Shown here: positions 7,392 through 16,043 of the stretch, one piece after another
How positions within the stretch are numbered: the stretch's first letter is position 1
Layout of the letters: every line of letters starts with the position of its first letter
Assembly: GCA_029975555.1 (NCBI GenBank)
Contig: JARKOY010000109.1
Coordinates: forward strand, 124,001 to 188,000
Length of the DNA stretch: 64,000 nt
Direction: 5' to 3'
Origin: Spirochaetia bacterium
GTDB taxonomy: Bacteria; Spirochaetota; Spirochaetia; Treponematales; Rectinemataceae
Program-made: the position numbers and the translations under genes
Notes under the pieces: generated by a model
What the model saw: only the letters and a program-made list of their open reading frames with translations
Database searches by the model: none
What the model was told of the DNA's origin: nothing

Positions 7392-8285
7392 ATGACACTT
7401 TCACTGTTGTTTCAGCACATTGTCAATGCATTGTCGCTCGGGAGCCTCTACGCACTCATCGCGATCGGGTACACGATGGTGTACGGCATTCTGAGGCTCA
7501 TCAATTTCGCACACGGCGACGTTTTTATGCTCGGCGCGTACGTGGCGTTTTACGGGATCACGCTCGTATCCTTGCCGTGGTGGGCAGCGCTGCTCGTGGC
7601 GATTGTGTTCACTGCCCTCTTCGGCATTGGGCTCGAGCGGGTGGCATACCGGCCGCTGCGCGATTCGCCCCGCATCTCCATCATGATCAGCGCAATCGGT
7701 GCATCCTTCCTCCTGGAGAGTCTTGGCGTTTTGATCTTTGGAGGAAGACCGAAGGGGATGCCGGTACCCGAGGTCCTCTCGAACGTCATCCATTTCGGTC
7801 CAGTCTCCATGATCGTCATCAGCCTCATCATCCCTCTGTTTACCTTTGCGCTTCTTGCCGTGCTGCTGTGGATCGTGCACAAGACCAAGACCGGCATGGC
7901 CATGCGCGCCGTAGCCACCGACATCGAGGCGGCACGCCTCATGGCGGTCGACGTCAATAAGATTGTCTCCTTTACCTTCGGCGTAGGCTCGCTCCTCGCC
8001 GCATTCGGCGGGATCATGTGGTCGTTCAAATACCCGCAGCTCAACCCCCTCATGGGCGTGATGCCAGGCCTGAAGTGCTTCATCGCCGCGGTCATCGGCG
8101 GCATAGGGAGCATCGGCGGCGCGGTGCTGGGGGGCTTTCTGCTCGGCATCATCGAAATCATGACGGTGGCGTTTCTGCCCACGCTGTCGGGCTACCGCGA
8201 CGCCTTCGCCTTCATTCTGCTGATCGTCGTCTTGCTCGTAAAACCGACCGGGCTTTTGGGCAAGCGCCAGGCCGAGAAGGTGTGA
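7392..8285 (+). CDS. livH: Branched-chain amino-acid ABC transporter permease LivH
   Basis: 297 residues from ATG at 7392, chosen because AGAGG lies just upstream and because the protein then starts with MTLSLLFQHIVNALSLGSLY, the usual LivH opening. Eight or so membrane helices are visible. The block ALIAIGYTMVYGILRLINFAHGD (about 21-43) is diagnostic, and the EAA-like loop region AARLMAVDVNKI lies near 183-194. It pairs with LivM to form the translocation path. It ends two bases before livM. Confidence 0.94.
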   Translation: MTLSLLFQHIVNALSLGSLYALIAIGYTMVYGILRLINFAHGDVFMLGAYVAFYGITLVSLPWWAALLVAIVFTALFGIGLERVAYRPLRDSPRISIMISAIGASFLLESLGVLIFGGRPKGMPVPEVLSNVIHFGPVSMIVISLIIPLFTFALLAVLLWIVHKTKTGMAMRAVATDIEAARLMAVDVNKIVSFTFGVGSLLAAFGGIMWSFKYPQLNPLMGVMPGLKCFIAAVIGGIGSIGGAVLGGFLLGIIEIMTVAFLPTLSGYRDAFAFILLIVVLLVKPTGLLGKRQAEKV

Positions 8286-8287
8286 GT

Positions 8288-9370
8288 ATGAATGCAATTC
8301 GACAGAAAAAGACAATTGCGCTTTCCCGGAGGAGACTCTATTCGGTCATCGCGGTGGTGGCGTTCATCGCCCTCGCCTTCATCGCGGACAGGTTCTTCGA
8401 TGCGTTTACGCTCCGCGTGTTCAACCTGTGCGCGATCTACATCGTGCTCGCGCTTTCGCTCAATCTGTTGAACGGGTTCACGGGGCTCTTTTCGTTGGGG
8501 CACGCAGGGTTCATGGCGGTGGGCGCCTACGTGAGCGCGCTTCTCACCATGTCTGCCCAGCTCAAAGAGATGAACTACTTCCTCGTGCCGATTGTGCCCT
8601 GGCTCCACCACGTCTCGATTCCATTTCTGCCTGCGCTGATCGTCGCGGGGCTCGCCTCTGCCCTCGTGGGTTTCTTGATCGGCGCTCCGGTGCTGCGCCT
8701 CAGGGACGACTACTTGGCGATCGCCACGCTCGGCTTCGGAGAGATCATTCGGGTGCTCATCACCAATGCGCAGGCCATCACCAACGGGGCACAGGGGCTG
8801 AAAGGCCTGCCGCGGTTTTCGACGACGTTCGCGGTGTGGGCGGTGGCGGGCCTCGTGATTCTGTTCATGGTGCTCCTCATGCGCTCGAGCTACGGACGAG
8901 CCATGAAGGCGGTTCGAGACGACGAGCTTGCGGCCGAGGCCATGGGCATCAACGTGTTCCGCGTCAAGGTCACCTCGTTTACGGTTTCGAGCTTCTTGGC
9001 GGGTGTCGGCGGCGCGCTTCTCGGCCACATGATCACGACCATCGACCCGAAGATGTTCACGTTTACGCTGACGTTCAACATCTTGCTCATCGTCGTGCTC
9101 GGCGGTATCGGCTCGATCTCGGGTTCCGTGATCTCCGCGGTGGTGGTGACGGTGCTGATGGAGGCGCTGCGCTTCCTCGACGAACCCATGAACCTCGTCG
9201 TCTTCAAGACGCAGGGCATGCCGGGGTTGCGCATGGTCGTGTTCTCGATCCTCCTCATGGTCATGATCATCTATCGTCAGAGAGGGCTCATGGGCAATGC
9301 GGAATTCAGCTGGGACACGCTGCAGGGGCTCTTCGTGAAGAAAGGCCGAAAGGGAGGCGACCATGTCTGA
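8288..9370 (+). CDS. livM: Branched-chain amino-acid ABC transporter permease LivM
   Basis: 360 residues from ATG at 8288. A charged N-terminus (RQKKTIALSRRR) leads into about ten membrane helices. The LivM signature LALSLNLLNGFTGLFSLGHAGFMAVGAY lies near residues 54-81. The cytoplasmic coupling loop RAMKAVRDDELAAEAMGINVFRVKV near 205-229 contacts the ATPases. Its last eight bases overlap the start of livG, indicating translational coupling. Confidence 0.94.
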   Translation: MNAIRQKKTIALSRRRLYSVIAVVAFIALAFIADRFFDAFTLRVFNLCAIYIVLALSLNLLNGFTGLFSLGHAGFMAVGAYVSALLTMSAQLKEMNYFLVPIVPWLHHVSIPFLPALIVAGLASALVGFLIGAPVLRLRDDYLAIATLGFGEIIRVLITNAQAITNGAQGLKGLPRFSTTFAVWAVAGLVILFMVLLMRSSYGRAMKAVRDDELAAEAMGINVFRVKVTSFTVSSFLAGVGGALLGHMITTIDPKMFTFTLTFNILLIVVLGGIGSISGSVISAVVVTVLMEALRFLDEPMNLVVFKTQGMPGLRMVVFSILLMVMIIYRQRGLMGNAEFSWDTLQGLFVKKGRKGGDHV

Positions 9371-10142
9371 ACGGAATTCGGACCTCATGCTGAGCACCGT
9401 GCACCTCACCATGCGATTCGGCGGCCTTACCGCGGTGAGCGATTTCAACCTCGAAATCCATAAAAACGAAATCGTGGGCCTCATAGGCCCGAACGGGGCG
9501 GGCAAGACCACGGCGTTCAACGTCATCACGGGCATGTACCGGCCCAGCGAAGGCAAGGTCTTCTTCATGGGCAGGGACATCACCGGCCTCAAGCCGCACA
9601 GCATCACCGCCCTCGGCGTCGCGCGGACCTTTCAGAATATCAGGCTTTTTAGGGAGATGACGGTGCTCGAGAACGTGCTCGTCGCCTGTCACATGAGCAT
9701 CGACACCGGCCTGTTCGGCGCCACGCTCCACCTGCCCGGCTACCGGGCCCGCGAGGCCGAGGCCAGGAGATTCTCCATGGAGTTGCTCGAGCAGGTTGGC
9801 CTTGCGCACCTGGCTTACGAAAAAGGCACGAGCCTGCCCTACGGCCAGCAGCGGCGGCTCGAGATCGTGCGCGCGCTGGCCACCAGGCCTAAGATCTTGC
9901 TCCTCGACGAGCCTGCGGCCGGCATGAATCCCCAGGAGTCGTTCGAGCTTATGGACTTCATCCGCAGAATCCGCGACGAGTTCGATCTGACGATCTTTCT
10001 GATCGAGCACCACATGCAGGTCGTGATGGGCGTGTGCGAGCGCATGTATGTTCTGGACTACGGCGTGACGATCGCGCACGGGGACCCTGCCTCCATTCAG
10101 AAAAATCCGAAGGTCATCGAAGCATATCTGGGGGTGGATTGA
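9363..10142 (+). CDS. livG: Branched-chain amino-acid ABC transporter ATPase LivG
   Basis: 259 residues; ATG at 9363 preceded by GGAGGCGACC. Walker A is GPNGAGKTT (near 41-49). The signature motif is LPYGQQRRLEIVRAL, with the Tyr-Gly variant usual in LivG. Walker B is ILLLDEPAAGMNP. The H-loop is FLIEHHMQVVM. It couples ATP hydrolysis to transport through LivM/LivH together with LivF. The final A of its stop codon is the first base of livF. Confidence 0.95.
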   Translation: MSERNSDLMLSTVHLTMRFGGLTAVSDFNLEIHKNEIVGLIGPNGAGKTTAFNVITGMYRPSEGKVFFMGRDITGLKPHSITALGVARTFQNIRLFREMTVLENVLVACHMSIDTGLFGATLHLPGYRAREAEARRFSMELLEQVGLAHLAYEKGTSLPYGQQRRLEIVRALATRPKILLLDEPAAGMNPQESFELMDFIRRIRDEFDLTIFLIEHHMQVVMGVCERMYVLDYGVTIAHGDPASIQKNPKVIEAYLGVD

Positions 10143-10852
10143 TGCTGAAGATACAGAGTTTGTCGGTGCACTACGGCGGTATCCACGCGCTCCAGGGGAT
10201 CGATCTCAGCGTGCCCGAGGGGAAGATCGTCACCCTCATCGGCGCGAACGGGGCGGGCAAGAGTACCACGCTGCGCAGCATCGTGGGGCTCGTGAAACCG
10301 ACGAGCGGCAAGGTGCTCCTGCGCGAGACATTGATATCCGGCAGGGCAACCCAGGAGATCGTGCAGATGGGAGTGGTCCTTGTCCCTGAAGGCCGGCGCA
10401 TTTTTCCGAACCTCACGGTCGAAGAGAATCTCCTGCTCGGCGCCTACGCGCGGAGCGACAAGGAAGGCGTCCTTGCGGACCTCGCACACGTGTACGACCT
10501 TTTCCCGCGGCTCAAGGAGCGCCGCGCGCAGAAGGGCGGCACGCTCTCCGGCGGCGAGCAGCAGATGCTCGCGGTGGGCCGCGGGCTCATGTCCAGGCCG
10601 AAGCTTCTCATGATGGACGAGCCTTCGCTGGGACTCGCGCCGCTCGTCGTGAAGATGATCTTCGAGATAATCAAGCAGATCAATGCGGAGGGCACTACGG
10701 TGCTGCTCGTCGAGCAGAACGCGAAGGCGGCCCTGGAGGTCGCGGACTACGGCTATGTTCTCGAGACGGGGCGCATCACGCTTCACGGCAAGGGACGAGA
10801 CCTGCTTCTGGACGACCGCGTGCGCAAGGCGTATTTAGGCGAGGTTCAATAG
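10142..10852 (+). CDS. livF: Branched-chain amino-acid ABC transporter ATPase LivF
   Basis: 236 residues from ATG at 10142, overlapping the livG stop by one base (TGATG). Walker A is GANGAGKST (about 36-44), the signature is LSGGEQQMLAVGRGLM, Walker B is LLMMDEPSLGLAP, and the switch region is VLLVEQNAKAAL. These match LivF rather than LivG. Last gene of the five-gene transporter operon; the next gene is convergent 20 bases away and no clear terminator lies between them. Confidence 0.95.
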   Translation: MLKIQSLSVHYGGIHALQGIDLSVPEGKIVTLIGANGAGKSTTLRSIVGLVKPTSGKVLLRETLISGRATQEIVQMGVVLVPEGRRIFPNLTVEENLLLGAYARSDKEGVLADLAHVYDLFPRLKERRAQKGGTLSGGEQQMLAVGRGLMSRPKLLMMDEPSLGLAPLVVKMIFEIIKQINAEGTTVLLVEQNAKAALEVADYGYVLETGRITLHGKGRDLLLDDRVRKAYLGEVQ

Positions 10853-10872
10853 GATTCTGGAGATGCGCTTCC

Positions 10873-12363
10873 TCAGGAGTGTCTCAGCCGCCCTACCATG
10901 ACGAGTCTGCTTGTATTGCGGAGCACGCCGAAGAGCAGTGCCGTCATCAGCATCGAGGCGATGCCAGGCTCGAAGGCGATGATCTCCTGGTAAGAAACGG
11001 CCCTTCCCACGAGCGCGCCTATGACGAACGGCGCAAGCACCACGACGACGATCCGAACGACGAGGCCTATGATCGTTCTCACGAGGGCGAACCGGGCGTA
11101 GAACTGCGACATGCTCGTTTCCCGATACTTCACCAGATCGCGCGCCCACGAGTAGGACGACTGTATCTGTAAGAGGATGCTCAAAAGATAAATGACAAAG
11201 ATGATCCCCGCCACGATCTCTGCCCGCTGCGTCGGGAATGGCCTTCTGCTCTCGCCGTTGAAGAGAATCTGTTCAGCGCATGAGACGAGCATCGGCAAAA
11301 GGAAATTGGAGATGATGATGCCGTTCTGGGAGCAAAGGATCACGATCGCGGCGTTGCGTTCGGGATAGATGACGATGCGCGAGGAATAGCCTCGAATAGA
11401 GCCTCCTTGAAAGATATAGCGGCCTTCTTTGCTGTTGAGGATACGCCAGCCGAAGCCTGTGTCGCCGTCTTTGTAGAGGGGTTGGTAGAGCCGCGGCGTC
11501 TGGGAAGATGTAAGACCGGGAATCCACTCTCCGCGCTCCGGCGATACGATGAATTTCAGAAATTTGGCCATGTCCTCGCTTGTGGTGACGATGCCGTCGG
11601 AGGGCGCCGCATCGTAGGGGACTTGTTCGAGGTAGGGAAAGGTGAGGCCGAAGAATGAGCCTGAGCCGACGGCAATGTGTTCGAGCGATGTCGGCTTTGC
11701 CGTGGTTAGGTACATGCCGAGCGGTATGGTGATCATCGATTCGAGTAACTCGGAGAATGTCTTGTTCGATTCCTTTTCGAGTATTGCTCCGACGATGCGG
11801 TACGACAGGCGGCTGCGCGTATAGTTCTCCGTGGGGAAATGGGACCTTAAGAACAACTCCGGATCGGGCAAGCCAGCCTCGAGGCCGGTGGCCTCAGGGT
11901 CGTAGTTCGGAAGATCCTTCTCGGGGAACGCCACGCGGTGCGCGGCGAGCTGACGGAGAGTCAGCGGCATATCGAGCGAGGCGGCGCCGGACCTCCTTGC
12001 CTTGAGCGAGGCGAGCTCTGGTATGAACTGCGCGATGGGTACGTCGAGCGATATCTTTTTTTGATTGACGAATTGACAGAGCAGAGTCCCCGTGAGTATC
12101 TCCGACGCCGGACCGAGGTAGAGCGGCGTCGAACGTTCGAGGGCCTTTCGCTGGCCGTCGAAGCCGTAGGCCTTGTTGAACACGATTTCGCCGTTCTTGA
12201 TGATCGCGATTTCGTATCCCGCGATTCCCTGGCGCCCCCGCTCGTGTGCGAACAGCGAGTCGAAATCCTTGTAGCGTTCCGGTCCCAGATCGGGAAGGTA
12301 GAGCGCGGCGAGGACGATGACGATCACGAGCAGCCAGGGGACAATGAGCCGTACGAATTTCAT
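10873..12363 (-). CDS. Serine-hydrolase (class C beta-lactamase fold) membrane pseudoenzyme
   Basis: 496 residues. An N-terminal membrane anchor (residues 5-23) is followed by an extracytoplasmic beta-lactamase/PBP-like domain (about 30-345) and three C-terminal membrane helices (about 380-490). The fold is recognisable from YEIAIIKNGEIVFNKAYG, the segment ending FVNQKKISLDVPIAQFIPE, and GYSSRIVIYPERNAAIVILC. The catalytic SxxK motif reads P85-A-S-E88. The YxN motif is replaced in the RLSYRIVGAILE region, and the KTG box reads QGG. All three active-site motifs are thus lost, so hydrolysis is unlikely; a binding or sensory role is inferred. It is convergent with livF. The -10-like GATAAT ends five bases before the start codon. 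Confidence 0.8.
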   Translation of the reverse strand: MKFVRLIVPWLLVIVIVLAALYLPDLGPERYKDFDSLFAHERGRQGIAGYEIAIIKNGEIVFNKAYGFDGQRKALERSTPLYLGPASEILTGTLLCQFVNQKKISLDVPIAQFIPELASLKARRSGAASLDMPLTLRQLAAHRVAFPEKDLPNYDPEATGLEAGLPDPELFLRSHFPTENYTRSRLSYRIVGAILEKESNKTFSELLESMITIPLGMYLTTAKPTSLEHIAVGSGSFFGLTFPYLEQVPYDAAPSDGIVTTSEDMAKFLKFIVSPERGEWIPGLTSSQTPRLYQPLYKDGDTGFGWRILNSKEGRYIFQGGSIRGYSSRIVIYPERNAAIVILCSQNGIIISNFLLPMLVSCAEQILFNGESRRPFPTQRAEIVAGIIFVIYLLSILLQIQSSYSWARDLVKYRETSMSQFYARFALVRTIIGLVVRIVVVVLAPFVIGALVGRAVSYQEIIAFEPGIASMLMTALLFGVLRNTSRLVMVGRLRHS

Positions 12364-12501
12364 CGATCATTATCCTACCAAGCGCAGGAAGATGGGGCAA
12401 CAGAGCCGGCCCAGGTGTGAAACCTGCCTGCCGCGGCCGCCACACGGCGAGCAGCCCCCTTGCGCAGGCATAAAAGTCTATGCTAGGGTCTTATTCACCG
12501 A

Positions 12502-12680
12502 TGGAGGAGCGATCCCCATGAGTACGGGCTTGAGGCAAAGAGAGCCAGTGAAAGCGCCGGAAAGGGGAGGACCGCCGAAGGGACAGTATCTTTCTCTTGG
12601 GGCTGTCCTTGGACGTCCGGGCTAATACCCGGCGGCTGTCGCGGAAACTACATCGTTCCGCGGAGCGCCTGACGTATGCC
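12502..12680 (+). ncRNA. Lysine riboswitch aptamer
   Basis: The stretch follows the lysine (L-box) aptamer in order. It starts with GGAGGAGCG and AGTA near 12503-12533. Next come GAAAGGGGAGGACCGCCGAAG at about 12561-12582 and a GGACAG/CTGTCC stem. A GCCGGG-type arm then leads to GGCTGTCGCGGAAAC, and GCGGAGCGC closes the aptamer. The core CGCCGAAG and CTGTCGC elements are the family's conserved bases. The P1 stem is not obvious by eye. It precedes asd-lysC-dapB-dapA-dapD, exactly the regulon expected, with a start-site-masking hairpin downstream (12769-12798). Confidence 0.88.
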
Positions 12681-12685
12681 TTTCG

Positions 12686-12741
12686 CCGTAGAAAGAGCTG
12701 TAGCCACCCGCTTTTTAAGCGGAAAGCTTTCCTTTCTACGG
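12686..12741 (+). promoter_or_regulatory. Expression-platform hairpin of the lysine riboswitch
   Basis: CCGTAGAAAG (12686-12695) pairs with CTTTCTACGG (12732-12741), enclosing CCGCTT/AAGCGG (12708-12713 / 12717-12722). No T-tract follows, so it is not a classical terminator. TAGCC at 12701-12705 can alternatively pair with GGCTA at 12760-12764, a possible switch. Confidence 0.55.
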
Positions 12742-12768
12742 GTTTCAATACTCCAGAAAGGCTATCGT

Positions 12769-12798
12769 GGACCTCCACCGGCTGGGTATGGAGGTACC
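12769..12798 (+). promoter_or_regulatory. Ribosome-site-masking hairpin before asd
   Basis: ACCTCCA (12771-12777) pairs with TGGAGGT (12789-12795), which contains the asd ribosome-binding site; GG/CC extends the stem past a bulge. This suggests the riboswitch acts at translation initiation: lysine-bound RNA hides GGAGG. Confidence 0.65.
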
Positions 12799-13908
12799 AT
12801 GAACGACAATCGAATCCATTCGACGTTTTCTCCAAAAAAGAAGATACCGGTCACTATTTTGGGCGCGACCGGCGTGGTGGGCCAGCGCTTTCTCCGCAGA
12901 ATCGCCGATCATCCCTGGTTCTATCCGGCCTTTCTTGCGGCGAGCGACCGCTCTGCCGGCAAGAAATACTCACAGGCCTGCCAATGGCACCTTTCGGGGC
13001 TCCCCTATGCAGGGTACGGCGAGGCGACGGTGGCCCCCTGTACTCCGGAGGCGGCTTTTGCTCCCATCGTGTTTTCGGCCCTCGATGCAGGCCCCGCGCG
13101 GGACATAGAGCCGCTGTTCGCCGCTGCGGGCGCCTATGTGTTTTCGAACGCGAGCGCCTTCAGAATGGAAGAGGATGTGCCGCTCCTCATCCCTGAGCTG
13201 AATCCGGAGCACTTTGCGCTCTTGCCTGTCCAGCAGGCGAGGCGGGGCTGGCGAGGGGCGATCGTGACCAATCCGAACTGTACCACGGTCATGCTCGCTG
13301 CCCCTCTGGCGGCGCTTCACGCGCGCTTCGGCGTGGATGCGGTCATGGTGACGAGTATGCAGGCAATAAGCGGCGCCGGATATCCGGGTGTGCCTGCGCT
13401 CGACATCGTCGGCAATGTGATCCCTTACATCCGCAACGAGGAATCGAAGGTCGAATCGGAATCCAACAAGATTCTGGGAACATTGGTCCGAAGCGGAAGC
13501 GCCGCGTCGGTGATACCGGCGCCCTTTGTCGTCTCCGCGACCTGTACGCGCGTGCCGGTGGTCGAAGGACACACCCTCTCCATTTCCGTGCGCCTAAAGA
13601 CAAAGGCCAGTCTTGAGGACGTTGCCGCCGCCTTCCGCGCCTTCGAACCTCGGATTGCTTCGTATGGCCTTCCGAGCGCTCCGTCGCAGTTCCTCGCGCT
13701 CCTCGATGCCGAGGACCGCCCGCAGCCGCGCAAAGACGTGGAGGAGGACGGAGGCATGCGCATCACGGTGGGAAGGCTCCGCACCTGTCCCATCCTCGAC
13801 TTCAAGTTCGTCTCGCTGGGGCACAACACCGAACGAGGTGCGGCGGGAGCCTCGGTGCTCAATGCCGAGACGGCGCTGGCTATGGGGTTTGTGCCCGGCG
13901 TCATGTGA
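12799..13908 (+). CDS. asd: Aspartate-semialdehyde dehydrogenase (archaeal/fungal type)
   Basis: 369 residues from ATG at 12799, five bases after GGAGG; the frame runs further upstream but through riboswitch RNA. The enzyme reduces aspartyl phosphate to aspartate semialdehyde with NADPH. Visible are the nucleotide-binding ILGATGVVGQRFL (near residue 18), the catalytic Cys in VTNPNCTTVMLAAPL (near 157), SGAGYPGV (near 191) and the substrate-binding His in VVEGHTLSISVRLK (near 258). The wording fits the archaeal/yeast subclass more than the E. coli one. First gene of the lysine-riboswitch operon, 12 bases before lysC. Confidence 0.94.
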   Translation: MNDNRIHSTFSPKKKIPVTILGATGVVGQRFLRRIADHPWFYPAFLAASDRSAGKKYSQACQWHLSGLPYAGYGEATVAPCTPEAAFAPIVFSALDAGPARDIEPLFAAAGAYVFSNASAFRMEEDVPLLIPELNPEHFALLPVQQARRGWRGAIVTNPNCTTVMLAAPLAALHARFGVDAVMVTSMQAISGAGYPGVPALDIVGNVIPYIRNEESKVESESNKILGTLVRSGSAASVIPAPFVVSATCTRVPVVEGHTLSISVRLKTKASLEDVAAAFRAFEPRIASYGLPSAPSQFLALLDAEDRPQPRKDVEEDGGMRITVGRLRTCPILDFKFVSLGHNTERGAAGASVLNAETALAMGFVPGVM

Positions 13909-13920
13909 GGAGGTACCCCA

Positions 13921-15264
13921 ATGACCACATTGGTGATGAAGTTCGGCGGCACCTCGGTCGGAAACGCGGCGCGGATACGGGAAGTCGCCCAGATCGTGGC
14001 ATCCCGCCAGGGCGCCAAGCGCGTCGTAGTGGTCTCCGCAATGGCGGGCGTGACGAATTCGCTCTTCGAGATGGCAGAGTCCGCCCGCACCCACAATCTC
14101 GACAAGGCTATACAGCTCCTGAGCAAGGTTGAACAGACTCACCTCGAGGCTGCCCGCTCACTTGAGATTGCGACGCCCGAATGCATCGGCAACATCAAAG
14201 AGATCGTCGAAAGTCTTCAGCGACGCATGCAGGGCATCGATCTGTTGGGGGAGCTGAGCCAGCGCACCATGGATGAGATTGCCTCGGCAGGAGAGCGCCT
14301 GTCTTCCATTCTCGTGGCGGGCTTCATGGGCTGCCCCCTCGTCGACGCGCGCACCATCATCCGCACGGACAGCCATTTTGGGAGCGCGCGTCCGAAGCTC
14401 GCGGCCATAAAGAAATTCGTGGCCCTGAACCTCGTTCCCCTTCTGGACTCCTACGATGTAGTTGTCACGCAGGGCTACATTGGGTCCGACGACGCGAATG
14501 ATACGACGACGCTCGGACGAGGAGGCAGCGACTACTCCGCGGGCCTCTTGGGTGCCGCGCTCCAAGCCAGCGAGATCGAGATATGGACCGACGTGGAGGG
14601 CATCATGACGGCGGATCCCCGCGTCGTCCCCTCCGCCCGGACCGTCGAGATTCTGAGCTACGAGGAGGCGGCTGAGCTGGCCTCGTATGGCGCGAAGGTG
14701 CTGCACCCCGCGACGGTGCGGCCGGCCCTCGATGCGGGAGTCCCCGTGACTATCCGGAGCACCTTCAAGCCCAGCGGCATGTTCTCCACGATAAGTCCCG
14801 GAGAGTCGAGCGGCCGGCCATGTGTCGCGATCGCGATGCGTCGGAACGTCGTGATCTTGTCGGTGACCCAGGAATCGATGACGGATCAGGCGGGTTTTCT
14901 GGCAAGGCTCTTCGACGTGTTCGGTCGGCGGGGCATTTCGGTCGACCTCGTGTCGACGTCGGAGATATCTGTCTCCGTATCCTTGGACAAGAGTGCACCG
15001 CTGGATGCATTGACGCAGGAGTTGGAAAAGCTGGGCAAGGTGTCGATTGCCCACGATCGGGCCGTGATCGCCGTGGTCGGGGACCTTCTGCGAAAGACGC
15101 CTGAAGTGCTGCACACGACATTTACGGCGATTCACGGCATTCCCGTGGACCTCATCAGCATGGGGGCGAACGCGATCAATCTCAGCCTCATCGTGCAGGA
15201 ACAGGATGCAGAGCGCGCCATGCGCAATCTCCACGCCGCATTTTTTGAAGGAGGAACCCAGTGA
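13921..15264 (+). CDS. lysC: Aspartate kinase
   Basis: 447 residues; GAGGAGG precedes the start. It phosphorylates aspartate, the first step of the lysine/threonine/methionine branch. The kinase opening MKFGGTSVGN (residues 5-14) and TTLGRGGSDYSAGLLGAALQASEIEIWTDVEGIMTADPR (about 195-233) are diagnostic. The C-terminal third holds two ACT domains (VVILSVTQESMTDQAGFLARLFDVFGRRGISVDLVSTSE and the stretch ending ISMGANAINLSLIV), the usual site of lysine feedback. The stop overlaps the GTG of dapB by four bases. Confidence 0.95.
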   Translation: MTTLVMKFGGTSVGNAARIREVAQIVASRQGAKRVVVVSAMAGVTNSLFEMAESARTHNLDKAIQLLSKVEQTHLEAARSLEIATPECIGNIKEIVESLQRRMQGIDLLGELSQRTMDEIASAGERLSSILVAGFMGCPLVDARTIIRTDSHFGSARPKLAAIKKFVALNLVPLLDSYDVVVTQGYIGSDDANDTTTLGRGGSDYSAGLLGAALQASEIEIWTDVEGIMTADPRVVPSARTVEILSYEEAAELASYGAKVLHPATVRPALDAGVPVTIRSTFKPSGMFSTISPGESSGRPCVAIAMRRNVVILSVTQESMTDQAGFLARLFDVFGRRGISVDLVSTSEISVSVSLDKSAPLDALTQELEKLGKVSIAHDRAVIAVVGDLLRKTPEVLHTTFTAIHGIPVDLISMGANAINLSLIVQEQDAERAMRNLHAAFFEGGTQ

Positions 15265-16043
15265 ACCTACGCATAGGTCTCTTTGGAGCAGGAAAACTCG
15301 CCAACGCCATCGCCGAGGAGGCGCGCGATCTGAACGCGAAGGCGGCACGGTCTGCGGAGGCGTCGCAATTTTCGATAGCTTGGATGGTGGACAAGGGAGA
15401 CACGATCCCCCCGGACAGAGTCGACGTGGCGATCGACGCCAGTGTGCCCGACGCGGTGGAGGCACACCTCGCGTGGGCGATAGAGACGTCGACTCCGCTC
15501 CTCATCGCGGCGACGGGCTGGGATATCCCTGACATGAAGGCGCGCGTCGGCACGAGGACCGCGGTGCTCGTGAGCCCCAATTTTTCTTTTGCGGTGACGT
15601 TCATGCGGAGAATCGCGGTGCAGCTCGCCCGGTTTGCCGACTGGTACGGCGAGGGCGACCTCGCCGTGTTCGAACAGCACCATTCCGCAAAAAAGGATGC
15701 CCCGAGCGGAACCGCAAAGGCGCTCGCCCAGGCCGTTGTCTCAGCTTCGAAGCGCTATACCGGTTGGAATGCCTCCGGCTGGGATGCATGGGACCCGTCG
15801 AAGGTGGCCATCGCCTCTCTCCGTGCAGGGAGCGAATCCGGCGTCCACGAAGTTCTGTTCGATGCGCCGCACGAGCAGCTTTCGATCGTTCACCGCGCGA
15901 GGGACAGAAGGGTGTTCGCCTCCGGCGCGCTTAAGGCGGCGCAGTGGATTATCGGTCGAAAAGGGCTCTTCGGCATGGACGATGTGCTGGAGAGCATGCT
16001 TGTCGATGAGAACCTTGGTTCTAAGGAGGCACGAGGAAGATGA
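15261..16043 (+). CDS. dapB: 4-hydroxy-tetrahydrodipicolinate reductase
   Basis: 260 residues from GTG at 15261 with GAAGGAGG upstream and a four-base overlap with lysC. The NAD(P)-binding loop is GLFGAGKLANAI. The active-site block EQHHSAKKDAPSGTAKALA (about residues 138-156) holds the catalytic His and Lys, and SLRAGSESGVHEVLF near 193 is the conserved tetramer region. The N-terminal domain is compact compared with E. coli DapB (273 residues). It makes tetrahydrodipicolinate for DapD. It ends in ATGA shared with dapA. Confidence 0.93.
   Translation: MNLRIGLFGAGKLANAIAEEARDLNAKAARSAEASQFSIAWMVDKGDTIPPDRVDVAIDASVPDAVEAHLAWAIETSTPLLIAATGWDIPDMKARVGTRTAVLVSPNFSFAVTFMRRIAVQLARFADWYGEGDLAVFEQHHSAKKDAPSGTAKALAQAVVSASKRYTGWNASGWDAWDPSKVAIASLRAGSESGVHEVLFDAPHEQLSIVHRARDRRVFASGALKAAQWIIGRKGLFGMDDVLESMLVDENLGSKEARGR

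Noticed and set aside
8192-9607. 471-codon open frame on the minus strand
   Set aside because: Antisense to livM/livG, rich in His and Arg, no family features. Similar shadows at 969-2129, 14158-15465, 56518-58017 and 59866-61635 were dismissed for the same reason.
10873-12363. Active beta-lactamase or penicillin-binding protein
   Set aside because: SxxK, YxN and KTG motifs are all replaced, so catalytic activity is not supported.
12676-12798. 41-codon upstream extension of Asd
   Set aside because: It overlaps the riboswitch expression platform and has no ribosome site; the family start and GGAGG support ATG 12799.
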